NCBI RefSeq assembly: GCF_034627025.1
Contig: NZ_CP141048.1
Coordinates: 2,616,001 to 2,680,000, forward strand
DNA from: Microvirga lotononidis
GTDB taxonomy: Bacteria > Pseudomonadota > Alphaproteobacteria > Rhizobiales > Beijerinckiaceae
Direction: 5' to 3'
DNA length: 64,000 nucleotides
A program made the translations under genes and the position numbers. The notes beneath the pieces were generated by a model. That model was given only the letters and a program-made list of their open reading frames with translations, ran no database searches and was not told the origin of the DNA. Positions 17,587 through 24,557 of this stretch are shown in pieces; within the stretch, counting starts at the first letter, position 1, and each line of letters opens with the position of its first letter.

Positions 17587-18255
17587 GTCGGCGCCTGCCG
17601 GGGAGGGGCGCTGGGTGACGCCGATCTTCGATGCGGCAATGACGGCCTGCGTGCGGCTGTCGACGCCGAGCTTGTCGAGGATGGCCGAGACATGGGCCTT
17701 CACGGTGGCTTCCGAGACGCCGAGCTCGTAGGCGATCTGCTTGTTGAGCAATCCTTCGGACAGCATGGTCAGGACGCGGACCTGCTGCGGCGTCAGTGTG
17801 CCGAGGCGGCGGACGAGGTCGGCGGTTTCGGCATCCTCCGACGCGGACAGGTCCACATCGGGCGGGGTCCAGGTGTCGCCCGCGAGCACCGCCTGGATGG
17901 CGCCGCCGATGCTGTCGGTGTCGATGGATTTCGGGATGAAGCCGGAGGCGCCGAAATCCATGGCGCGGCGGATCACGGTCGGCTCTTCCGTTGCGGAAAC
18001 GATCACGACCGGCAGTTCCGGGTATTGAGCCCGGAGCGACATCAGCCCGGAGAAGCCCTGCACGCCCGGCATCGTCAGGTCGAGCAGGATCAGGTCGACA
18101 TCCCTCTCCTGGGTCAGCGTCGTGTTCAGGTCATCCATGCCGCTCGCCTCGACGACCCTGGCCTGAGGCATCGTGGAGGCGACGGCCTGCCTCAACGCCC
18201 CGCGAAACAACGGATGGTCATCGGCAATGATGATCGTGGTGGTTTGACTCTGCAC
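17584..18255 (-). CDS. LuxR/NarL-type response regulator
   Basis: The 223-residue protein starts at GTG 18255, preceded by GGAGAA. The receiver domain begins IIIADDHPLFRGAL, with the phospho-acceptor in LILLDLTMPG (about residue 55), followed by a LuxR helix-turn-helix (LTPQQVRVLTMLSEGLLNKQIAYELGVSEATVKAHV, about 145-205). It should respond to a sensor kinase; none is adjacent, so it is an orphan here. Upstream reading to an earlier ATG at 18324 gives an unlikely Arg/Pro-rich extension. Confidence 0.9.
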   Translation of the reverse strand: MQSQTTTIIIADDHPLFRGALRQAVASTMPQARVVEASGMDDLNTTLTQERDVDLILLDLTMPGVQGFSGLMSLRAQYPELPVVIVSATEEPTVIRRAMDFGASGFIPKSIDTDSIGGAIQAVLAGDTWTPPDVDLSASEDAETADLVRRLGTLTPQQVRVLTMLSEGLLNKQIAYELGVSEATVKAHVSAILDKLGVDSRTQAVIAASKIGVTQRPSPAGAD

Positions 18256-18382
18256 GTTCCGTCTTCTCCCACGAGAGCTTTCCTGAGCCTTATCCGCATC
18301 CTTCGCAGGATGGCAAGGCGGCAAACGTTGATCTCGGCTATTCTAAGGCAATCTGCGGGGGCGTCATATCCAATCATGTGGA

Positions 18383-18832
18383 TTAAGTCCCGATCAGGTG
18401 AAATATAAGGTCGCGGCGCTGGGGGCTGTCCCGGTGTTCGGCGATGTAGATCCCCTGCCAGGTCCCTAGAGTCATCTGACCTTCCGTTACGGGAATGCTC
18501 AGGGATACGCCCGAGAGCACGGTGCGGATATGGGCCGGCATATCGTCCGGACCCTCGGTGGTGTGGACATAGCCCGCGTTGCGGGGCGCCAGCCGGTCGA
18601 AGGCCGCCAGCAGATCCCGGCGGACGTCCGGGTCGGCATTCTCCTGGATCAGGAGCGAGGCCGAGGTGTGGCGGCAGAAGACGGTCAACAGGCCACTCCG
18701 GATCCCGGTGCCGGACACCCACTCGGCCACCGCGTCGGTGATCTCGGTCAAGCCCGGCCCCCGCGTCCCGACGCTCGTCCGGCCGCTGGCCTGCCGCCTG
18801 ATCTCGCCCTCGGACAGGGTCTCGATCCTCAT
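18383..18832 (-). CDS. yjbQ: YjbQ/UPF0047 family protein
   Basis: The 149-residue protein is of the YjbQ family (TEITDAVAEWV..., LLTVFCRHTSASLLIQENADPDV, LGTWQGIYIAEHRD), with the conserved His/Glu cluster seen in all members. Thiamine-phosphate-synthase-like side activity has been reported for some; the physiological role is not settled. Its ATG (18830-18832) overlaps the TGA of the ligase (18829-18831), so it is the third gene of the exonuclease-ligase-yjbQ operon. Confidence 0.9.
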   Translation of the reverse strand: MRIETLSEGEIRRQASGRTSVGTRGPGLTEITDAVAEWVSGTGIRSGLLTVFCRHTSASLLIQENADPDVRRDLLAAFDRLAPRNAGYVHTTEGPDDMPAHIRTVLSGVSLSIPVTEGQMTLGTWQGIYIAEHRDSPQRRDLIFHLIGT

Positions 18833-20562
18833 CCCTTTTTCCTCTTCGCTTCCTTGTCCTGCAGGGGATAGACCTCCTCCTCGCCGCGCTCCAGGATCTT
18901 TTCCAAGGTCTCGATCCGATCCGCCTCCCCGGCGGGCTTGTCCCACCGAATCCGGTTGATGCGGGGAAAGCGCATCGCGACGCCGGATTTGTGCCGGGTC
19001 GAGCGCTGCAGCCCCTCGAAGGCGACCTCGAGCACGAGGCCCCGGTCCTTGCCGTATTCCACCTCCCGCACCGGGCCGAAGCGGTTGACCGTGTGGTTGC
19101 GGACATAGCGGTCGAGCTTCACGAGCTCCTCGTCGGTGAAGCCGTGATAGGCCTTGCCGACCGGCACCAGCTCGTCCCCGCCCGGCCCGTCGCGCCAGAC
19201 GCCGAACGTGTAATCGGAATAGAAGGACGAGCGCTTTCCGTGCCCCCGCTGGCCGTACATCATCACGGCATCGACGAGGTAGGGATCGCGCTTCCACTTG
19301 TACCAATAGCCCTTCGGCCGGCCGGGCAGGTAGGGGCTGTCCGCCCGCTTCACCATGCAGCCCTCGATGGCGTCCGCGTCCAGACCGGCCCCCACGGAAG
19401 CCGGGTCGGCGCGGGCCGCGGCGAGATCGTCCCAGGTCGCGAACGGCACCATGGGCGAGAGGTCGATGCGCGGATCGCCGATGCGGGCGACGAGCGCCTC
19501 CAGGCGCTTGCGCCTTTCGGCAAAGGGGAGGCCGCGCAGGTCTTCCTCGCCCTCGAACAGGATGTCGTAGACGCGCAAATGCGCCGGAAACTCCGCGATG
19601 AGCTTGGGCGTCACGGCCTTCCGGTTCAGGCGTTGCTGGAGCACGTTGAAGCTCTGGACGCGCCCCTCGCGCACGATCAGCAATTCGCCGTCGATGGCAC
19701 CCTCGAAGGTCAGCGCCTCCACGAGATCCGGAAAGGCCCGGGACACGTCCTCTCCGGTGCGGGAATAGATTCGTTTCACCGGCCGCCCGTCGCTGCCGTG
19801 GCCGGCGGCGGCCTGGAGGCGGATGCCGTCCCATTTCCACTCGGCCAGGAACGCGGAGGCGTCGAGCTTTTCGAAATCCTCGTCCTCCAGGGGATGGGAG
19901 AGCATGGACGGGCGAAAGGGCGCGGGATTGCCGGATTCGGGCTTGGGTCCGCGACCCTCGACCCAGGCGAAAAGATCCTCGTAGGGCGCCTCCAGGCCGT
20001 GCCAGACCAGCTCGACCTCGTCCGGCTCGATCTCGCCGAGCTGGGCGACGGCGGTCTTGGCGAGCCGTGCCGAGACGCCGACGCGCAGCTCCCTGGTGAT
20101 GAGCTTGATCAGCGCCCAGCGCCCGGTCTCGTCCAGGGCGTCCATCCACTCGGCCACTTTGCCGGGCAGGTCGCTCTTGCCGGTCGTCGCGAGCGTCTCG
20201 ATCACCTCGGTGAGGGTCGGGACATGGGGCGGCGGGTTGTTGTGGCCGATGGCCGGAGCGTCTGAGGCAGGAGCCACGCTCTCATGCCCCGGTGAGGGCC
20301 AGATCAGGGCCACGGTCTCCGCGAGATCGCCCACATAATGATAGGACATGCGGAACAGCTCCGGGTCGGTCCGCTCCTCGACGAGGCCGCGGATCAGGCC
20401 GGGCTTGGCCTCCTTGAACATGAGCGCGCCGGTCATGGCCGCGAGGGCATAGCCGCGTTCCGGATCCGGCGTGTGGCGGAAGTAATCGGTGAGGAGCCGC
20501 AGCTTCGCGTTGCGGCGGGGCTCGTAGCCGAGGCGATCGAGGAGGGCGGCGAAGCGATTCAT
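18829..20562 (-). CDS. ATP-dependent DNA ligase (Lhr-Core/ligase-associated type)
   Basis: In this 577-residue ligase an N-terminal DNA-binding domain (1-200) precedes the nucleotidyltransferase with active-site Lys in EWKWDG (K243), motif III-like FEGAIDGELLI, motif IV EGCMVKRADS, motif V KGYWYKWKRD and an OB-fold. It lacks the LigD polymerase and nuclease modules, matching the ligase found with an MBL exonuclease, Lhr-Core helicase and PdeM phosphoesterase. ATG 20562 has GGGAGG six bases upstream and overlaps the exonuclease stop; its stop overlaps yjbQ. It should seal nicks in a DNA-repair pathway. Confidence 0.93.
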   Translation of the reverse strand: MNRFAALLDRLGYEPRRNAKLRLLTDYFRHTPDPERGYALAAMTGALMFKEAKPGLIRGLVEERTDPELFRMSYHYVGDLAETVALIWPSPGHESVAPASDAPAIGHNNPPPHVPTLTEVIETLATTGKSDLPGKVAEWMDALDETGRWALIKLITRELRVGVSARLAKTAVAQLGEIEPDEVELVWHGLEAPYEDLFAWVEGRGPKPESGNPAPFRPSMLSHPLEDEDFEKLDASAFLAEWKWDGIRLQAAAGHGSDGRPVKRIYSRTGEDVSRAFPDLVEALTFEGAIDGELLIVREGRVQSFNVLQQRLNRKAVTPKLIAEFPAHLRVYDILFEGEEDLRGLPFAERRKRLEALVARIGDPRIDLSPMVPFATWDDLAAARADPASVGAGLDADAIEGCMVKRADSPYLPGRPKGYWYKWKRDPYLVDAVMMYGQRGHGKRSSFYSDYTFGVWRDGPGGDELVPVGKAYHGFTDEELVKLDRYVRNHTVNRFGPVREVEYGKDRGLVLEVAFEGLQRSTRHKSGVAMRFPRINRIRWDKPAGEADRIETLEKILERGEEEVYPLQDKEAKRKKG

Positions 20563-21614
20563 GCGGAGCCTCCCGCATCCGCGGGGGTGGGCTGGGCCTC
20601 CTCCGCCTCGCCCTCGTCGCCATAGCCCAGCATGTGCAGGGGGCGCGCCCGGATGCCGTGGGTGGTGCACCAATGGACCAAGGCGTCCTCCTGCCCATGC
20701 GTGACCCAGACCTCGCCGGCCCCGGTCTCGCGGATCGTGCGGCACAGATCGTCCCAATCGGAATGGTCGGAAATCACCAGCGGCAGCTCGACGCCCTTCT
20801 GGCGGGCGTGGGCCCGCACCCGCATCCAGCCGGAGGCGAAGCAGGTGACCGGGTCGGGAAAGCGGCGGGACCACAGGTCCTGGATCGACGAGGGCGGGCA
20901 GATCACGATGGCGCCGGTGAGCTTCGACCGCTCGGAGGCCACGACCTTCGGGGTCTCGCCCAACGGGACACCTTCCGACTTGTAGAATTCGGTGAGGCGC
21001 TCCATGGCGCCGTGGAGATGGATCGGCCTGTCGTAGCCCTCCTCGCGCAGCAGGGCCATGACCCTCTGCGCCTTTCCCAGCGCATACGCGCCGACGATAT
21101 GGGCACGCTCCGGGAACAGGGCGACCGAATCCAGGAGCTTGCGAACCTCTGCCCGCGTGTCGGGATGGCGGAAGACCGGCAGGCCGAAGGTCGCCTCGGT
21201 GATGAAGACGTCGCAGGGCACGACCTCGTAGGGCAGGCAGGTCGGGTCCTCCGCGCGCTTGTAGTCGCCCGAGACCACGACCCGGGTGCCGCCGGCCTCG
21301 ATGGCGATCTGGGCCGAGCCCAGCACGTGGCCGGCGGGCGTGAAGCGCACGGTCACGTCGCCGATCCGCAGGCCCTCGCCCAAGGGCGCCTCCTGGGTCG
21401 AGCCGGCGAAATCCTCGCCGTAGCGCACGGCCATGATGAGCAGGGTTTCCCGGGTCGCCAGGACGGATCGATGGCCCGACCGCGCGTGATCCGAGTGCCC
21501 ATGGGTAATCAGCGCCCGTTTGACGGGTCGGACCGGGTCGATGTGGAAGTCGCCGAGGGGGCAGTAGAGCCCTTGCGGGGTCTGGGTGAGGATGTCGGTG
21601 GAACGCAGCGCCAT
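20559..21614 (-). CDS. Ligase-associated DNA exonuclease (metallo-beta-lactamase fold)
   Basis: The 351-residue beta-CASP/MBL protein belongs to the ligase-associated exonuclease family. The metal site THGHSDHARSGH (about 39-50), AGHVLGSAQI, VSGDYKRAED and the late VISDHSDWDD and WVTHGQED motifs are present. It is related to Artemis/SNM1-type nucleases and is expected to trim DNA ends for the ligase encoded next. Start ATG 21614 fits a conserved N-terminus; the stop overlaps the ligase ATG. A strong SOS-type promoter lies some 650 bases upstream and could feed the operon. Confidence 0.92.
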   Translation of the reverse strand: MALRSTDILTQTPQGLYCPLGDFHIDPVRPVKRALITHGHSDHARSGHRSVLATRETLLIMAVRYGEDFAGSTQEAPLGEGLRIGDVTVRFTPAGHVLGSAQIAIEAGGTRVVVSGDYKRAEDPTCLPYEVVPCDVFITEATFGLPVFRHPDTRAEVRKLLDSVALFPERAHIVGAYALGKAQRVMALLREEGYDRPIHLHGAMERLTEFYKSEGVPLGETPKVVASERSKLTGAIVICPPSSIQDLWSRRFPDPVTCFASGWMRVRAHARQKGVELPLVISDHSDWDDLCRTIRETGAGEVWVTHGQEDALVHWCTTHGIRARPLHMLGYGDEGEAEEAQPTPADAGGSA

Positions 21615-21878
21615 GGGTTGAGAATATAGGGTTCGCCCGGTCGAAATCAGGTTCAGGGATAATGCCGTCCGGGCCGATGGGCTCCATCGGTGACCGGACG
21701 GTCGCGCCGATCGGGTTTCTTCGGCAGGATCGGGCACCGGCACCTCGAAGCTGTCATTCCCGCGCAGGCGGCTCCCCGTACCTGCGGAGGAGGCCGGGCG
21801 CGGCGAGCGGCGTCGCACCGCGCTCGCCATGGTCGGAGGGGATGGCACCCTTGCCATCACAGCCAGGGACATCCGCGA

Positions 21879-21969
21879 CGTCATCACCGGCCTCGTGCCG
21901 GTGATCCCGATTTCTTGAAACGCCGAGCCTCACCGGACCGGGATGGCCGGGACAGGCCCGGCCATGACG
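21879..21969. repeat. 90-base double-hairpin repeat, copy 1
   Basis: Arms CGTCATCACCGG...GTGATCCCGA and CCGGGATGGCCGG...GGCCATGACG are inverted copies of one another, each itself a hairpin, with a short variable middle. It lies in the 940-base gap upstream of the exonuclease gene. The flanking 21615-21878 holds other repeat-like GC-rich sequence and no credible gene. Confidence 0.7.
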
Positions 21970-22269
21970 GGCGGGTGGTGGTTATGTCTGTCAAAGAGCC
22001 AGCACCTGTGGGCCCGCAGCTTGCGCTGCGAGCCTTTACAGGAGATCGAGGGTGGCGCGACGGGCCGTCCGGCTCGCTGTGTTAAGTTAGCTAGAAGAGC
22101 CGGAAGGCCGCTTCGCGCACGGTTCTTTTAGGCGTTTCGACTTGGACCAGCACAGGGCTGCCAAGGGCCTCCTGCCGCCGGCTGCGTGACCGTCGGACAG
22201 GACCGTGCCTGCTCCCACACCGTGCGACGCCTCGCGAAGCGCGCCCCTCGTCGGATCAGGCTGTGCAAC

Positions 22270-22313
22270 GATATAGCCAAGGTTCATCCCCCTGTCAAGA
22301 ACAAAGTGAGAAC
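22270..22313 (-). promoter_or_regulatory. LexA box 4 with consensus minus-strand promoter
   Basis: GAAC-N7-GAAC at 22299-22313 directly abuts, on the minus strand, TTGACA (22298-22293), a 17-base spacer and TATATC (22275-22270). This is the strongest sigma-70-type promoter I see in the window. Transcription would start near 22262 and run leftward to the exonuclease-ligase-yjbQ operon, whose first ATG is at 21614. Between them I find no convincing coding sequence: a short frame opening at ATG 22284 begins inside the promoter. Confidence 0.75.
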
Positions 22314-22339
22314 ATAACGTTGCCCTCGCCACCTCTTTA

Positions 22340-22429
22340 CGTCATGGCCGGGCTTGTCCCGGTGATCCCGATCGGACAAGCGCGGCGCTTCACACAAGCG
22401 GGATGGCCGGCACAAGGCCGGCCATGACG
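22340..22429. repeat. 90-base double-hairpin repeat, copy 2
   Basis: CGTCATGGCCGGGCTTGTCC at the left and its inverted counterpart ending GGCCGGCCATGACG at the right flank a GGCGCTT middle. Same family as copies at 21879, 27917, 34953 and 43261. Confidence 0.75.
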
Positions 22430-22553
22430 TGGCCGGGGGCGTGCCCTTCTTCCAATCGCAATGACCGCCCCGCGATCCGGCCCGTGCCTCCGGCACGCGT
22501 GCCGCAGCTGGCGCGCCATTGACAGCCCTTCGGCTCTCCCGCATCCAAAGGCC

Positions 22554-23483
22554 ATGTCATCGACCTCCTCCGTTCGATCCTCCGGCGACTTTCTGGCCGA
22601 CCGTCGCTACGAATATGCCCGCGGGGCTTTCGACGAGCGCGACTTCGCGGCCGCTGCCGATCTCGCCCGGCAGGTGCTCGAGCTTGCTCCGGATTTTGCG
22701 GCCGCCCACGCGATGCTGGGGCGCTCTCTCGCCGAATTGGGGGCACGGGAGGAGGCGGTCGAGGCTCTGCATCGGGCTCTTGCCCTGGAGCCCGAGGATG
22801 CGCTGGGCGTGCGCCTCGATCTCGCCAGGCTCGGCGCGGTGGCGCCCGACGAGGCGATCACCGACGGCTATGTGCGGGCGCTCTTCGACGATTACGCGCC
22901 GAAGTTCGACCGCCATCTGACCGGGAGTCTCGCCTATCGAGGTCCGGCACTGATCGCTGAGGCCCTGCGCCGGACCCGTTCCAGGCAGATCCGGGATTTC
23001 CGGTTCGGGCTCACCTTCGATCTGGGCTGCGGCACCGGGCTGATGGCGCAGGAAATCGCCGGCCTCTGCGCCGGGATCGTCGGCGTCGATCTCTCACCGC
23101 GCATGCTGGAGAAGGCCGAAAGGACGAAGCTCTACGATGCCCTGCACGAAGGGGAGCTCGTTGCCTTCCTGAGCGGGCGTGAGACGTACGAGGCCGATCT
23201 CGTCGTGGCGGCCGACGTGTTCGTCTACATGGCAGCGCTCGATGGGGTTTTCCGGCAGGCGCATCGGGTGCTGAAGCCCGAGGGCCTCTTCGCCTTCACG
23301 GTTCAGGCCCATGAAGGCGACGGCTATATTCTCGGCGACGATGCCCGGTACGCGCACAGCGAGCCTTACCTTCGCCGGCTCGCGGACAGCCTGGGGTTCA
23401 CGCCCATCGTCTTCGAACGCGCCTCGACGCGGGAGGATCGTGGCGTGCCGGTGCCCGGGTTTCTGGTGGTGCTGCAGCGTTAA
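22554..23483 (+). CDS. TPR-containing SAM-dependent methyltransferase
   Basis: In this 309-residue protein the N-terminal tetratricopeptide repeats (about 20-95, AADLARQVLELAPDFAAAHAML...) precede a class I methyltransferase core with motif I FDLGCGTGLMAQ (about 158-169), GVDLSPRML and the motif IV region ADVFVYMAAL. The FDDYAPKFDRHL segment is typical of this predicted methyltransferase (TPR) group; the substrate is unknown. ATG 22554 gives the conserved start. Transcription ends at a hairpin (23513-23539) shared with the convergent SDR gene. Confidence 0.85.
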   Translation: MSSTSSVRSSGDFLADRRYEYARGAFDERDFAAAADLARQVLELAPDFAAAHAMLGRSLAELGAREEAVEALHRALALEPEDALGVRLDLARLGAVAPDEAITDGYVRALFDDYAPKFDRHLTGSLAYRGPALIAEALRRTRSRQIRDFRFGLTFDLGCGTGLMAQEIAGLCAGIVGVDLSPRMLEKAERTKLYDALHEGELVAFLSGRETYEADLVVAADVFVYMAALDGVFRQAHRVLKPEGLFAFTVQAHEGDGYILGDDARYAHSEPYLRRLADSLGFTPIVFERASTREDRGVPVPGFLVVLQR

Positions 23484-23512
23484 GAAACGACAGGGCGACC
23501 TGCTTCGGCACG

Positions 23513-23539
23513 CTCACCTCTCCCTGAGGGAGAGGTGAG
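23513..23539. terminator. Hairpin between convergent genes
   Basis: CTCACCTCTCCC and GGGAGAGGTGAG form a perfect 12-base stem with a TGA loop. No strong T-tract follows. It resembles the widespread CTCTCCCT-GAGGGAG repeats and may serve both convergent transcripts. Confidence 0.6.
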
Positions 23540-23560
23540 CCGATGTCTCATCCGGTCGGT

Positions 23561-24379
23561 CTACTGCGCCGGCGTCGAGGGATGCGGGGCGCTCTCGTAG
23601 CAGCCCATCACCGACTGGTCGAAATCGATCACCGAGCCGGTCATCATGCCGGATTCCGAACTGCACAGGAAAGCCACGGCGCGGGCCACTTCCTTCGGCT
23701 CGAGAAGGCGGCCGAATGGCTGTTCCTTCATGGCCTTCTCCAGCCATCCGTCCTGGGCGCCGTGATAAAGCCGTATGATCCGGTCCTCGCCCGGCGTGTT
23801 CATCCAGCCGATGTTCAGGGCGTTCACGCGGATGCGCCAGGGCATGAGGCTGAAGGCGGCGTTCTTGGTGAGGGTGGCGAGCGCGCCCTTCGAGCCGCTA
23901 TAGGCCGTGATGAAGGGCTGGCCCCCATGGGCCGACATGGACAGGATGTTGACCATGGCGCCCTCGATCTTCTCGCGCCGCATGATCTTGGCGGCCTCCT
24001 GCATCAGGAAGAACGGCGCACGCACATTGACCGCGAACATGCGGTCGAACAGCTCCGGGCTGGTGTCGAAGATCGTGCCGCGGTCGGTGATGCCGGCGGC
24101 GTTCACCAGCGCGTCGACGCGCCCGAACACGCTGTCCGCCCGCGCGGTGACCTGGCGCGCCTCCTCGACGCTTTCGAGATCGGCCTGCACGAACTCCGTG
24201 TGGCATCCCTGGCCCGAAATCTCCCGCGCGACGGCGTGTCCGCGCTCCGCGTTGCGGCCGCAGATCACGAGCCCCTTGGCGCCGCGTTCGGCGAAGGTGC
24301 GGGCGATGGCCTCGCCGAGCCCTTGCGTACCTCCCGTGACGACGGCGACGGCATTCTGGAATTGGAAGTCGTCCGACAT
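23561..24379 (-). CDS. Short-chain dehydrogenase/reductase
   Basis: The 272-residue classical SDR has the NAD(P)-binding TGGTQGLG (15-22), NNAG-equivalent VNAAG (92-96), catalytic Ser in NILSMSA (147/149) and YSGSK (Y160, K164). It should oxidise or reduce a hydroxyl/keto group on an unidentified substrate. The start ATG 24379 is preferred because it fits the usual short N-terminus before the first beta strand; an ATG 21 bases upstream is possible. It is convergent to the methyltransferase and divergent from the helicase gene. Confidence 0.88.
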   Translation of the reverse strand: MSDDFQFQNAVAVVTGGTQGLGEAIARTFAERGAKGLVICGRNAERGHAVAREISGQGCHTEFVQADLESVEEARQVTARADSVFGRVDALVNAAGITDRGTIFDTSPELFDRMFAVNVRAPFFLMQEAAKIMRREKIEGAMVNILSMSAHGGQPFITAYSGSKGALATLTKNAAFSLMPWRIRVNALNIGWMNTPGEDRIIRLYHGAQDGWLEKAMKEQPFGRLLEPKEVARAVAFLCSSESGMMTGSVIDFDQSVMGCYESAPHPSTPAQ

Positions 24380-24557
24380 GGCATTCTGCCTTTTCATTCT
24401 CGTTGTTGGCGTCGTCCCAGCTGAAAGGATCCGACGGACGATGGCAAGCGGCCATTGGTCGGCGTTCACACCAAGGCCCGTGGCTGATATGTAACTTTAT
24501 TTCTTTGACTCGGGAAGTCACTGGCGAAAGGCCCGTCGCACCTTATGTTCAGGACCC

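Noticed and set aside
18829..21687. A single 952-residue protein spanning ligase and exonuclease region
   Set aside because: The upstream part of that frame is out of frame with the clear MBL exonuclease; the ligase has its own Shine-Dalgarno and ATG at 20562, overlapping the exonuclease stop.
22087..22332. Minus-strand frame of 81 codons over LexA box 4
   Set aside because: Its first ATG lies upstream of the LexA box and its second (22284) lies between the -35 and -10 elements, so neither could be in the transcript; composition is not protein-like.
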